Shown here one piece after another: positions 33,716 through 42,309 of a stretch of DNA of 64,000 nt. The position numbers were made by a program, and so were the translations under genes. Below the pieces are notes generated by a model that was not told the origin of the DNA, made no database searches, and saw nothing but the letters and a program-made list of their open reading frames with translations. The stretch is from Baekduia soli (lineage in GTDB: Bacteria > Actinomycetota > Thermoleophilia > Solirubrobacterales > Solirubrobacteraceae): the NCBI RefSeq assembly GCF_007970665.1, contig NZ_CP042430.1:4650001-4714000 (forward strand), written 5' to 3'. Each line of letters opens with the position of its first letter. Within the stretch, counting starts at the first letter, position 1.

Positions 33716-34645
33716 GTGAGGTACGAGGCCGACATCGACCAGGATGGTCGAGAGGCGGAGCACGCCAGGCAGCGCCGGGATCCGGCGCGGTGGTGGCGTG
33801 ACCAGGGTCCTCGCCGCCCCATCGACGCGTCCCCGGCCGACGACGCACGCCGGCAGGCCCTGGCCGATGTGGGGCACGAGCTCAAGTCGCCGCTGTCGAT
33901 CATGCTCGCGCTCTGTGGACGGATGGAGGAGTCCGGCCAGCTCGAAGGCCAGAACGCGGAGGACCTGGCGCGCATCCGCGCCAACGCCTACTCGCTGCTG
34001 CGCCGCGTCCAGGACATGATGCTCATGGCCCGGCTGGAGACCTTCGATCCCCAGCTCGAGCTCGCCGTCGTCGACGTGGCCGCGATCGTGCGCGCCTGCG
34101 TGGACGGCTTCCAGAGCCTCGCCGCCGAGCGCGACCTGGACCTGCGCACCGGGCTTCCCGACCACCTCCCGGCCATGGCCGACGAGGAGAAGCTCGTGTC
34201 CGTCGTGACCAACCTGCTGGCCAACGCGATCCGCCACGCCCCGCAGGGCGGCGTCGTGCGCTGCACGCTGCACGCGCCCGAGGGCCGGATGCTGCTCGAG
34301 GTCGCCGACGACGGCCCCGGCGTCCCGCCCGGCGAGCGCGACGCGATCTTCGAGCGCTACCAGCGCGGCGCCCAGTCCGGCGGCAGCGGCCTGGGCCTGG
34401 CCATCGTCCGCGAGATCGTGCAGCTGCACGGCGGGTCGGCGGCCGTGGGCGACGCGCCGGAGGGCGGCGCGCTGTTCGTCGTCGATCTCCCCCTGACGCT
34501 CACGCGCGGCGCCCGCGCCGCGGCGCTCTCGTCGCTGCGGCTCGCCGACCGCCAGAAGGCCATCGTCGAGGACCTGCGTGCCGAGCTGGGCACGTACAGC
34601 CGCCCGGCCGCCGCGCCGCCCGAGCTCCTGCCGCGCAGCGCCTGA
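33716..34645 (+). CDS. Soluble sensor histidine kinase
   Basis: The 309-residue product has the H box ADVGHELKSPLSIML (histidine near residue 57), the N box VTNLLANAIRHAP near 165, the D box VADDGPGVPPGERD near 200 and the G2 box GGSGLGLAIVREIVQLHGG near 222. There is no membrane segment and only about 45 residues before the H box, so the signal must be cytoplasmic or come from a partner. The GTG at 33716 was chosen over an upstream TTG at 33659 because AGGGG precedes it. It is divergent from the regulator gene at 32572-33279, its likely substrate. Confidence 0.88.
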   Translation: MRYEADIDQDGREAEHARQRRDPARWWRDQGPRRPIDASPADDARRQALADVGHELKSPLSIMLALCGRMEESGQLEGQNAEDLARIRANAYSLLRRVQDMMLMARLETFDPQLELAVVDVAAIVRACVDGFQSLAAERDLDLRTGLPDHLPAMADEEKLVSVVTNLLANAIRHAPQGGVVRCTLHAPEGRMLLEVADDGPGVPPGERDAIFERYQRGAQSGGSGLGLAIVREIVQLHGGSAAVGDAPEGGALFVVDLPLTLTRGARAAALSSLRLADRQKAIVEDLRAELGTYSRPAAAPPELLPRSA

Positions 34646-34653
34646 GCGCACCG

Positions 34654-36241
34654 TCAGATCTCCAGGCGCGCGTCCTCGAGGTCGAGGTCGCGCTCCATCC
34701 GGCGCATGATGTCATCGGTGATCTCGCCGCGGTTGCGCTGGCGGATGACCTCGGCGCGCTAGGCCTCCAGGACCTTGCGGCGCAGCCGCTGGTAGGCCTG
34801 CGAGCCCTCCTCGATGTCGCCGTCGTCGTCCTCGTCCAGGCGCGACTCGAAGCGCCGGATCCGGAACTCGTAGACGCCGCGCATCCGGTCCGCCGTCCCG
34901 TCGCGCACCCACTCCTCGCCGGCCAGCTCGTCCAGGCGCGAGAGCGCGGCGGCGGCGGTGGCGATGCGGGCCCGCGCCTCCTGCTCGGCCACGGTCTCCT
35001 CGTCGTCGTAGACGCCCGCCAGCCCGATGAGCCGGCCGAGCGTCAGCCCCTGCCCCGCCACCGTCACGAGGATCACGGCGTACACGAGGAAGATGATGAG
35101 GTCGCGGTCGGGGAACGGCGCGCCGGCGCCGGTGCGCAGCGGGATGGCCAGCGCGGCGGCCAGCGACACGGCTCCGCGCATCCCCGACCAGCCCAGCAGG
35201 CCGCTCACGCGCCAGCCCGGCGGCTCGTCGGCCTGCCGGTCGGGCCACCAGCGGGCGACCATGCGGGACACGATCGTGAACGGGAGGACGAAGGCGAAGC
35301 GGGTGACGATGACGGCGCCGCACACGATCGCCGCGTCGGCGGCCAGGTCGCCGGTGGTGATGCCGCCGAGCCCGTCGATGACCGTGTGCAGCTGCAGGCC
35401 GACGAGCACGAAGAGCGCCGCGTTGAGCGCGAAGACCAGGATCTCCCAGAACGCCACGGACTGGATGCGCGTCGACGGCGTGACGAGCTCGGGCGAGCGC
35501 CAGCCCAGGTACAGGCCCGACGTCACCGCCGCGAGGACCGCCGACACGCCGGCGGCCTCGGCGGGCAGGTAGGCGAGGTAGGGCGTCAGGAGCGAGATGG
35601 TGATCTCCGTCGGCGCGTCGTCCAGGCGCCGGCGCAGCGGCGATCAGCCAGCCGACGACGAGCCCGATCGCGATGCCGCCCGCGGCGCTGAGCAGGAAGT
35701 CCCCCACCGCGGTGGCCAGCGAGAACGAGCCCGAGACCACGGCCGCCACCGCGAACTTGTAGGCGATGAGGCCCGTGGCGTCGTTGATGAGGCTCTCGCC
35801 CTCGACGATGGTCACCAGGCGCCGGGGCGCGCGCGAGCGCACGGCGATCTCCACGGCCGCCACCGGGTCGGTCGGCGAGACGATCGCGCCGATCACGAAC
35901 GCCGCCGGCCAGGACAGCCCGTCGATGAGCCCGTGGGCCACCGCGGCGACGGCCACGGTCGTGGCGACGACGAGCCCCACGGCCAGCGAGCCGATGGGCC
36001 GCACGTTGGTGCGCAGGTCCTGCAGCGAGGAGAAGAACGCCGTGGCGTACAGCAGCGGCGGCAGGAAGGCCACCAGGATGATCGCGGGGTCCAGCTCGAA
36101 GCTGTCGACGCCGGGCAGGAAGGCCAGCGCGGCGCCGCCCACCGTCAGCGGGATCGGGTACGGGATGCCCGTGCGCTCGGCCAGCAGCAGGAAGGCGCCC
36201 GCACCGAGCAGGACGCCGAGCACCACGAGGTCCCCGTGCAT
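34654..36241 (-). pseudogene. Na+/H+ antiporter (CPA1 family), broken by a frame change and a premature TAG
   Basis: The N-terminal part from the ATG at 36241 has the CPA1 core, including FLPPLLYATAFFSSL, GAIVSPTDPVAA near residue 120 (the ion-binding aspartate) and EGESLINDATGL near 148. Around 35631-35640 the frame changes (+1 or -2): GWLIAA continues as RRRLDDAPTEITISLLTPY in another frame. That part runs to LRRKVLEA and a TAG at 34759-34761. Beyond the TAG the same frame still encodes RAEVIRQRNRGEITDDIMRR and a family-like acidic tail ending at the TGA at 34654, 8 bp from the convergent kinase stop. Two independent lesions suggest a real pseudogene, although sequencing error could explain the first. 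Confidence 0.8.
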
Positions 36242-36252
36242 CGTCGGCGGCC

Positions 36253-36744
36253 CTAGGGGGCGACGAGCACCGCGACGGCCAGCGCGGCGACGCCCTCGCC
36301 GCGCCCGACGAAGCCCAGGCCCTCGCCGGTGGAGGCCTTGACGTTGACCGCCGAGGGCGGCACGCCCAGCGCGTCGGCCAGCGCGGTGCGGATCGCGTCG
36401 CGGTGCGGCGCAAGCTTGGGGCGCTCCATGATCACGGTCGTGTCGACGTTGGCGACGACCAGGCCGGCGGCGGCGACCCGCGCGACGACCTCGCGCAGGA
36501 GGGCCATGGAGTCGGCGTCCTTGAACGCGGCGTCGGTGTCGGGGAAGTGGGCGCCGATGTCGTCCAGTCCGGCGGCGCCCAGCACGGCGTCGATGACCGC
36601 GTGGGCCAGGACGTCGGCGTCGCTGTGGCCGAGCAGCCCATGGCTGTGCTGCAGGTCGACGCCGCCCAGGACGAGGCGGCGCAGCGGATCCGCCACCAGG
36701 CGGTGGGAGTCCCAGCCGATGCCGGTGCGTGGGATCCCGGGCAT
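36253..36744 (-). CDS. ispF: 2-C-methyl-D-erythritol 2,4-cyclodiphosphate synthase
   Basis: The 163-residue product makes the cyclodiphosphate intermediate of the MEP isoprenoid pathway. GIGWDSHRL near residue 8 supplies the zinc-binding Asp and His, then [21 protein letters not shown] (third zinc ligand), [10 protein letters not shown] near 62 and [16 protein letters not shown] near 140, all family motifs. Length is normal for a single-domain IspF. Its ATG shares a base with the TGA of the PHP-phosphatase gene. ispD lies one gene further upstream, so the two MEP enzymes are co-transcribed but not fused. Confidence 0.96.
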   Translation of the reverse strand: MPGIPRTGIGWDSHRLVADPLRRLVLGGVDLQHSHGLLGHSDADVLAHAVIDAVLGAAGLDDIGAHFPDTDAAFKDADSMALLREVVARVAAAGLVVANVDTTVIMERPKLAPHRDAIRTALADALGVPPSAVNVKASTGEGLGFVGRGEGVAALAVAVLVAP

Positions 36745-37574
36745 CAGCCGATCGGCTCCAGGCGCCGCGCGCGGCGGTCGAAGACGGCCAGCTCGGTGAT
36801 GCCGACGGCGTCGAGGAGCTCGAGGGCCTTGTCGTACTCGTAGCCGAGCTGGTCGGGGGTGTGCGCGTCGCTGGAGAGCGCGATCGGGTTGCCGGCGTCC
36901 ACGATCATCTCCAGGAAGGCCGCGTCGGGGTAGATCTCGCCGACGGGCTTGCGCAGCCCGGCCGTCGAGACCTCGATGGCGATGCCCGACTCGGCGATCT
37001 GCTCCATGGCCAGGTCGTAGTAGAAGCGCAGGTCCTTCTCGGGCCAGGGGCGCTGCTCGCGGCCCCAGTGCTTGACCAGGTCGGGGTGGGCCAGGATGTC
37101 GTACATGCCGGTGGCCGCCAGCTCGCCCAGCCACGTGAAGTAGGTCCGCCAGATGTGGTCGGCGCTGCGGCCGCTGTTCCACACGTCGTACTTGTCGTAG
37201 TCCAGCGCGCCCTCGGCGAGGAAGTGGATCGAGCCCACGACGAAGTCGAAGTCGCGCTCCTCGAGCAGCTCGCGCATGCGCTCCTCGCGGCCGGGGACGA
37301 AGTCGGCCTCGATCCCGAGCTTGAGGTCGGTCTCGTCGCGCACGAAGTCGCAGTAGCGATCGAGGTCGTCCTGGGCGCTCTGGACCCACAGCGGGTGCTG
37401 CCAGACGTCGAGCGCGGCGGTGAAGCGGTACACGTGCTCGGCCACGCCGAGCTCCTCGATGCCGCGCTCGGCGGCGACCTCGCGGTAGCGTTCGGCGTTC
37501 TCAGCGGTGAAGTGGCGCTCGGCGGGGGTGCCGGGCTCGTCGGGACGCAGGTGGACGTGGTAGTCGGTCAGCAC
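36744..37574 (-). CDS. PHP-domain phosphoesterase, histidinol-phosphatase-like (HisK/HisJ type)
   Basis: The 276-residue product has a polymerase-and-histidinol-phosphatase fold: [10 protein letters not shown] at residues 4-13 (metal-binding HxH), VAEHVYRF near 45, GIEADFVPG near 90, VGSIHFL near 113, [12 protein letters not shown] near 160 and [11 protein letters not shown] near 245. Relatives hydrolyse histidinol phosphate, but no other his gene is near, and the setting between ispD and ispF suggests another phosphoester may be the substrate. It shares a base with the ispF start and lies 33 bp after ispD. Confidence 0.82.
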   Translation of the reverse strand: MLTDYHVHLRPDEPGTPAERHFTAENAERYREVAAERGIEELGVAEHVYRFTAALDVWQHPLWVQSAQDDLDRYCDFVRDETDLKLGIEADFVPGREERMRELLEERDFDFVVGSIHFLAEGALDYDKYDVWNSGRSADHIWRTYFTWLGELAATGMYDILAHPDLVKHWGREQRPWPEKDLRFYYDLAMEQIAESGIAIEVSTAGLRKPVGEIYPDAAFLEMIVDAGNPIALSSDAHTPDQLGYEYDKALELLDAVGITELAVFDRRARRLEPIG

Positions 37575-37607
37575 GGGAGGGGCGGTGGCGGGCGGGGTGC
37601 GGGAAGG

Positions 37608-38270
37608 TCAGGGGCGCCGCGCGGCGAGCAGCGCCTCGGCGACGTGGAGGTCCACGAGGGTCGTCACCTTGAGGTTCTCCCTGGGGCACTCTACGAGGCG
37701 CACGGTCCCGCCCATCGCCTCGACCAGCGAGGCGTCGTCGGTCGCGGCGGCCAGCACGTCGTGGGGCTGGGCCAGCGCGCGCTCCAGCACGTCGCGGCGG
37801 AAGACCTGCGGCGTCTGCACGGCCCAGAGCCGGTCGCGGTCCAGCGTGCGGGCCACCGACGCGGGCGTCGCGCCGTCGCCCTCCTTGATCGTGTCGGTCA
37901 CGCGCGCCGCGGCGATCGCGGCGTCGGCGTCGGCGTCCAGCCCGGCCAGGCAGGCCCGGACGATCTCCGGGGTCAGCAGGGGGCGGGCGGCGTCGTGGAC
38001 GAGGACCGGGTCGCCGGCCAGGGTGTGGTGCAGCGCCGCACGCACCGAGTGCGAACGCTCGCTGCCGCCCACGACGCCGCTGGTGCCCGCGGGGGCCTCG
38101 ATCCCGGGCGGCAGCGCCACCACGACGTGCTCGACCTCGGGCACGGCTCGGAGCGCGTCGATGCTCCACTCGAGCATCGGGCGACCCCCGCACATGACGA
38201 ACGCCTTGGGACCGGAGGACCCAAGGCGTTCGCCACGACCGGCGGCCACGACGAGCGCGACCGCAGACAT
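37608..38270 (-). CDS. ispD: 2-C-methyl-D-erythritol 4-phosphate cytidylyltransferase
   Basis: The 220-residue product couples CTP to methylerythritol phosphate in the MEP pathway. It shows the nucleotidyltransferase loop VVAAGRGERLGSSGPKAF (residues 8-25), GGSERSHSVRAAL near 68, VHDAARPLLT near 93, VTDTIKEGDG near 123, VQTPQVFRRD near 150 and TDDASLVEAMG near 177. Length is typical. It lies directly after carD (6-bp gap) and before the PHP gene. The cytidyl-binding Arg/Lys residues appear intact. Confidence 0.96.
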   Translation of the reverse strand: MSAVALVVAAGRGERLGSSGPKAFVMCGGRPMLEWSIDALRAVPEVEHVVVALPPGIEAPAGTSGVVGGSERSHSVRAALHHTLAGDPVLVHDAARPLLTPEIVRACLAGLDADADAAIAAARVTDTIKEGDGATPASVARTLDRDRLWAVQTPQVFRRDVLERALAQPHDVLAAATDDASLVEAMGGTVRLVECPRENLKVTTLVDLHVAEALLAARRP

Positions 38271-38276
38271 CAGGTG

Positions 38277-38822
38277 CTACTTCGCGGCGGCGGCGAGGCG
38301 CTCGGCCGACGACGTGAGCAGGTCGTCGAGGTAGGCCTCGGCGTCGTCCTCTGTCTTCTCCAGCGCGTACATGAGCTCGGAGGCGAGGATCTTCTTGGCG
38401 CGGGTGAACATCTGCTTCTCACCGGTCGACAGGCCCTTGTCGTACTCGCGGATCGCGAGGTTGCGCACGACCTCGGCCAGCTCGTAGATGTCGCCGGTCT
38501 TGATCTTGTCGCGGTTGTGCTTGAACCGGCGGTTCCAGTTCTTGGGCATCTCCGACAGCTCGTCCTGCAGGACGGCGAGGACCTTCTGCACGGTCTCCTC
38601 GTCGATGACCCGGCGCAGGCCGGCGATGCCGGCGTTCTCACACGGGACCATGACGGTCATGTCGTTGTGCAGGATCTTGATGGTGAGGTACTCGCGCTCC
38701 TCACCGAACATCTTCTTGACTTCCTTCTTGAGGACCTGCCCCGCGCCGTGATGCGGGTAGACGACGTTGTCGCCGATCTCGAAGTCGATGTTCACGACCT
38801 CGACGATCTCGAGGTCTTCCAT
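38277..38822 (-). CDS. carD: CarD-family RNA-polymerase-binding transcription factor
   Basis: The 181-residue product has the N-terminal RNA-polymerase interaction domain with IGDNVVYPHHGAGQVLKK (about residues 16-33) and a helical C-terminal DNA-contacting domain (ELSEMPKNWNRRFKHNRDKI, LAIREYDKGLSTGEKQM). CarD stabilises open complexes at rRNA and other promoters in actinobacteria. The ATG at 38822 follows a purine-rich AAGAGCAG. It lies between disA and ispD, the same order as in mycobacteria. A hairpin between disA and carD suggests carD also has its own transcript. Confidence 0.95.
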   Translation of the reverse strand: MEDLEIVEVVNIDFEIGDNVVYPHHGAGQVLKKEVKKMFGEEREYLTIKILHNDMTVMVPCENAGIAGLRRVIDEETVQKVLAVLQDELSEMPKNWNRRFKHNRDKIKTGDIYELAEVVRNLAIREYDKGLSTGEKQMFTRAKKILASELMYALEKTEDDAEAYLDDLLTSSAERLAAAAK

Positions 38823-38867
38823 GATCTGCTCTTCAGTGCTACCGGGAATGGTGGTCCTCCTAGGTTG

Positions 38868-38893
38868 GGCCGCCGTCCGGAAGGAGGGCGGCC
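38868..38893 (-). terminator. Hairpin terminator after disA
   Basis: GGCCGCC (38868-38874) pairs with GGCGGCC (38887-38893), with an inner TCC/GGA stem around a GGAA tetraloop (forward-strand sequence). It lies 26 bp after the disA stop and before carD. It could terminate disA or sit in the carD leader. Confidence 0.5.
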
Positions 38894-38919
38894 GCGTTTC
38901 CAGCCGGCCGTGAGGCCGT

Positions 38920-40032
38920 TCAGGTCTGCAGGTACCGGTCCACGAGGTTGATCTCCTGCAACCGGCGAAGTCCCTCGCGGATGTCCTTCGCACGAATCTC
39001 TCCGACGCCCTCCACGGTCTCCAGCTCCGCGTCGGTCGCCGCCAGCAGCTCGTCGAGCCCGCCGAACTCCTTGACGATCTGCGCCACGACGAGCTTCGGC
39101 AGGCGCGGGATGCGCCCGAGGATGCGGAAGCCGCGCGGCGACACGGGGTAGTCGAGCGTGTTGAGCTTGCGGTCGTAGCCCATCAGCTCGGCCAGCCGGC
39201 CGAAGTCGAGCAGGTCCTGATGGGGCATGCGGCCGAGCTGGTCCAGAGCGGCCGCGAAGGTCTCGTCGGAGTCCTCGGCGAGGTAGTCGTGGATGAGCGC
39301 GGCCTTGTCGGCGGCGACGCCCACCATCACCTCCTCGAGCTGCATCTCGATGAGCCGGCCCTCCGTGCCCAGCTCGACGATGTAGCGCTCGATCTCGACG
39401 GCCATGCGCGTCACGAGCTCGGAGCGCTGGAGCACCGTCAGGACGTCGTGCAGGGTCGCGCCGCCCTCGAACTCCAGCGCGGTGAGGCGCGTGGAGACCT
39501 GGTCCAGGCGCGTGCGGTACTTGTCGAGGGTCGCCAGCGCCTGGTTGGCCTTGGCCAGCACGACGGGGATGTCCTCGAGGATGTACTTCGCGCCGTCGAC
39601 GTAGAGCGACACGACCTCACGCCGCTGGGAGATCGCGATGACGATCGCGTCGGTCTGCTTGGAGACCCGCTCGGCCGTGCGGTGGCGCGTGCCGGTCTCC
39701 AGCGACAGGATCGTCGGGTCCGGCGTGAACTGGACGTTGGCCATCGCGAGCTTCGTCGCGTTGGCGTTGAGGACGATGCCGCCGTCCATCTTCGCCACCT
39801 GGTACAGCAGCGCCGGCGTGTAGTCGATGTCGAGCTTCAGGCCGCCGGAGAACAGGAAGCTGAGCTCGTCGTGGTCGCCGATGACCAGCAGGCCGCCGGT
39901 GTGCGCGTGGAGGATGTTGTCCAGCCCCTCGCGCAGCGCCGTTCCGGGGGCGACCATCTCCAGCGCCTTCACGAGCCGGGGCTCTTGACGGCTCTCGAGC
40001 TCGTTGAGCTCATCCCCGGATCGCTGCGCCAT
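38920..40032 (-). CDS. disA: DNA-integrity scanning protein DisA, diadenylate cyclase
   Basis: The 370-residue product makes c-di-AMP from two ATP. The N-terminal DAC domain shows LDIDYTPALLYQVAKMDGG, TGTRHRTAERVSKQTDA (RHR motif, near residue 110) and a DGA motif in YVDGAKYIL near 147. A helical spine follows, and the C-terminal HhH DNA-binding domain reads LETVEGVGEIRAKDIREGL near 340. I prefer the ATG at 40032 to the TTG at 40041 because TAAGAT lies 8 nt upstream of the ATG. It lies next to radA, as in many bacteria where RadA controls DisA. Confidence 0.95.
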   Translation of the reverse strand: MAQRSGDELNELESRQEPRLVKALEMVAPGTALREGLDNILHAHTGGLLVIGDHDELSFLFSGGLKLDIDYTPALLYQVAKMDGGIVLNANATKLAMANVQFTPDPTILSLETGTRHRTAERVSKQTDAIVIAISQRREVVSLYVDGAKYILEDIPVVLAKANQALATLDKYRTRLDQVSTRLTALEFEGGATLHDVLTVLQRSELVTRMAVEIERYIVELGTEGRLIEMQLEEVMVGVAADKAALIHDYLAEDSDETFAAALDQLGRMPHQDLLDFGRLAELMGYDRKLNTLDYPVSPRGFRILGRIPRLPKLVVAQIVKEFGGLDELLAATDAELETVEGVGEIRAKDIREGLRRLQEINLVDRYLQT

Positions 40033-40040
40033 CGCGGTCA

Positions 40041-40046
40041 ATCTTA
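40041..40046 (-). promoter_or_regulatory. Predicted -10 box TAAGAT for disA
   Basis: On the reverse strand TAAGAT lies 8 nt before the disA ATG at 40032 with no Shine-Dalgarno sequence, in the 77-bp gap after radA. The preceding sequence is unusually AT-rich for this window. This supports the ATG start. Confidence 0.45.
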
Positions 40047-40118
40047 CCAGGGGTTCTTTACTTCCGGCTTATCGCCTCAGACCCTGGTCCTTCGGGGTGG
40101 CCGGGCCCCCTCCGGCGG

Positions 40119-41492
40119 CTATGCGGCGACGGGGCGCACCGCGCCGAAGGCGGCGCGCAGCGCCTGGCGCAGCGTCTGCGCCGAGCCCGGGTGCACGGCG
40201 TCGCCGAGGCCGAACTTGGCCGCCTCGGCCAGGCGCCGCTCGGGGTGGCCGACGGTGCGCAGCTCGCCCGTCAGCCCGAGCTCGCCGAAGCAGGCCAGCG
40301 GCCGGGCCGCCTCGGCGGGGCTGCCCAGGGCGACGCCGCGCGCCGCGCTGGCCACCGCGAGCGCGACGGCCAGGTCGGCGCCGGGCTCGTCGACGCGCAC
40401 GCCGCCGACGACGTTGACGAAGACGTCGCTGGTGCCGACCCCGACGCCGGCGTGACGGCCGAGCACGGCCAGGACCAGCGCCAGGCGGTTGCGGTCGATG
40501 CCGGTGCAGACGCGCCGCGGTGGCACGATCTCGCTCTGGGACACGAGCGCCTGGACCTCGACGAGCAGCGGGCGGCTGCCCTCCATCGCCGCGAGCACGA
40601 CGCTGCCGGGCTTGCCGGTGGCCTCCCCGACGAACCGCGCGCTGGGGTCGAGCACCTCGACCAGGCCGCCCTGGCGCATCTCGAAGACGCCGGTCTCGCT
40701 CGTGGAGCCGAAGCGGTTCTTCAGCGCGCGCAGCGTGCGGTAGGTGCGCTCGCGCTCGCCCTCGAACTGCAGGACGCAGTCCACGAGGTGCTCCAGGACG
40801 CGGGGACCGGCGATCGAGCCCTCCTTCGTGACGTGCCCGACGAGGATCACCGTCGTGCCGGCGGTCTTCGCCGCGCGCATGAGCCGCGCCGCGACCTCGC
40901 GCACCTGGCCGACGGAGCCCGGCGCGCCGGTGAGGTCGGCGGCGCTGAGGGTCTGCACGGAGTCGATGACGCACACCGCGGGCCGGTGGGCCTCGATCGT
41001 CGCCAGCACCGCGTCGACGTCGGTCTCGGCGAGCACGGGGACGTCCAGGGCCCGGCACCCCTCGGTCTCCAGCCGCTCGTGGCGCATCCGGATCTGCGCG
41101 GCGGACTCCTCGCCCGAGACGTAGAGCGTCGGGCGCCCGGCGCCGGCGAGGTTGCCCGTCGCCATGCCCGTCAGCGTCGACTTGCCGATGCCCGGCGAGC
41201 CGCCCAGCAGCACGAGCGAGCCGGGCACCAGGCCGCCGCCCAGCACGCGGTCCAGCTCGCCGATGCCGGTCGACAGGCGCGCCACGGTCTCCGCCCGCAC
41301 GTCGCGCAGCGCGACGGGGACGGCGGCCGGCCCCGCGCGCCGGGGCGCCGCGGCGCCGCCGCCGGCGCGGGCGGCCGGCGCGCGCTCCTCCACGAGCGTG
41401 TTCCACTCCCCGCACCCCGGGCACTGCCCATGCCAGCGGGCCTCCGTGTGGCCGCAGCTGCTGCAGACGTGGATCGTGGTGGGGCGGGCCAT
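40119..41492 (-). CDS. radA: DNA repair protein RadA (Sms)
   Basis: The 457-residue product is a RecA-like branch-migration ATPase. The N-terminal C4 zinc finger is CSSCGH ... CPGCGEW (residues 10-31), Walker A is GGSPGIGKST near 98, and the RadA signature KNRFGST lies near 255. The C-terminal Lon-protease-like domain (from about 290) has DVFVNVVGGVRVDEPGADLA but, as usual in RadA, lacks the protease dyad. TAGTCT lies 10 nt before the ATG at 41492 and overlaps the TAG stop of the upstream membrane-protein gene. It is followed by disA. Confidence 0.95.
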   Translation of the reverse strand: MARPTTIHVCSSCGHTEARWHGQCPGCGEWNTLVEERAPAARAGGGAAAPRRAGPAAVPVALRDVRAETVARLSTGIGELDRVLGGGLVPGSLVLLGGSPGIGKSTLTGMATGNLAGAGRPTLYVSGEESAAQIRMRHERLETEGCRALDVPVLAETDVDAVLATIEAHRPAVCVIDSVQTLSAADLTGAPGSVGQVREVAARLMRAAKTAGTTVILVGHVTKEGSIAGPRVLEHLVDCVLQFEGERERTYRTLRALKNRFGSTSETGVFEMRQGGLVEVLDPSARFVGEATGKPGSVVLAAMEGSRPLLVEVQALVSQSEIVPPRRVCTGIDRNRLALVLAVLGRHAGVGVGTSDVFVNVVGGVRVDEPGADLAVALAVASAARGVALGSPAEAARPLACFGELGLTGELRTVGHPERRLAEAAKFGLGDAVHPGSAQTLRQALRAAFGAVRPVAA

Positions 41493-41502
41493 GGGCTCAC
41501 GG

Positions 41503-41508
41503 AGACTA
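41503..41508 (-). promoter_or_regulatory. Predicted -10 box TAGTCT for radA, overlapping a stop codon
   Basis: TAGTCT lies 10 nt before the radA ATG. Its TAG is also the stop codon of the membrane-protein gene at 41506-42282. Confidence 0.4.
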
Positions 41509-42282
41509 GGCCCGTGACCCGACGGCTCCGCCCCCCAGGATCGAGGCCTGCGTCAGGATCGTGACCGCCGAGGCCAGCGCGAAGGCTCCGGCGATGCCGA
41601 CGGAGCGCAGCGAGACGGCGACGGTGAAGCAGAACGCCGCGAACGCGAAGAAGCCCAGCAGCATCCCGCGCAGCAGGCGCGTGGCCTCCGCGCTGCCGCG
41701 CTGGGCCTGCGTGAAGGCGGCCAGCACGCTCGTGATGATCGGGAACGTGGAGAGCAGCCCGCTGAGGTGCGGGCCCAGCCCGGAGGACAGCGCGGTCAGC
41801 AGCACGACCATCCCCCCCGCGCAGACCGCGCGCACCGGCAGGTCCCACGGCGGCGGGGCCAGCCAGCCGGCCCCGGGCACCTCGTCGGGGACGCGCAGCA
41901 GGGCGTAGGAGAGGCCGAAGCCCGCGAAGGCCAGCAGCAGCCCGGGCACCGGTTCGATGTGCAGCTCCGAGCACAGCGCCGTCCCGGCACCGAACGCCGC
42001 GAGCGCGCCCGCCAGCGCGACGGGCCACGGGCGGTGGCGCGCCACGAGGACGTAGACCACGACGAAGGCCGTCGTCGAGAGCAGGCCGAGCAGCGAGGCG
42101 GTCGCGGCGTCGGCGCCGAACCCGCGGCCGTGGTCCAGCGCGACGACGAGCAGGATGGGGCCGGCGATCACCGGCAGCGTGGCCAGGATCCCCGCGATGT
42201 GGGGGCCCAGCCGGCGGGCCACCACCGAGGTGACGACCAGGAAGCTGGGCGCGAGCAGCAGCTTGAGGGCCAGGACGCTCAA
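41506..42282 (-). CDS. Integral membrane protein with an internal two-fold repeat, unknown function
   Basis: The 258-residue product has about eight hydrophobic segments. Two segments are similar: RLGPHIAGILATLPVIAGPI near residue 24 and GLGPHLSGLLSTFPIITSVL near 168. Both share a GPH-GLL-T-P-I pattern followed by a polar gap, which indicates an inverted or tandem duplication as in many small transporters. I do not recognise a named family with certainty; it may be a transporter or an LrgB/DUF-type membrane protein. The TTG start at 42282 is used because the frame starts there. It lies between the PLP-enzyme gene and radA, 13 bp from radA. Confidence 0.7.
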   Translation of the reverse strand: MSVLALKLLLAPSFLVVTSVVARRLGPHIAGILATLPVIAGPILLVVALDHGRGFGADAATASLLGLLSTTAFVVVYVLVARHRPWPVALAGALAAFGAGTALCSELHIEPVPGLLLAFAGFGLSYALLRVPDEVPGAGWLAPPPWDLPVRAVCAGGMVVLLTALSSGLGPHLSGLLSTFPIITSVLAAFTQAQRGSAEATRLLRGMLLGFFAFAAFCFTVAVSLRSVGIAGAFALASAVTILTQASILGGGAVGSRA

Positions 42283-42309
42283 CGAGCGTGCAGCATGCCT
42301 GACGCGGCC

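Noticed and set aside
34654-34761. Programmed TAG read-through in the antiporter
   Set aside because: A frame change elsewhere in the same gene makes simple decay more likely, and no read-through context or recoding structure is evident.
138-36241. Recent horizontal transfer of the polysaccharide locus
   Set aside because: Base composition and codon use look the same by eye as in the housekeeping block, and no mobility genes flank it.
36729-38951. A 740-codon forward frame over ispF, PHP gene, ispD and carD
   Set aside because: It is a mirror frame of four well-recognised reverse-strand genes and has no protein-like motifs.
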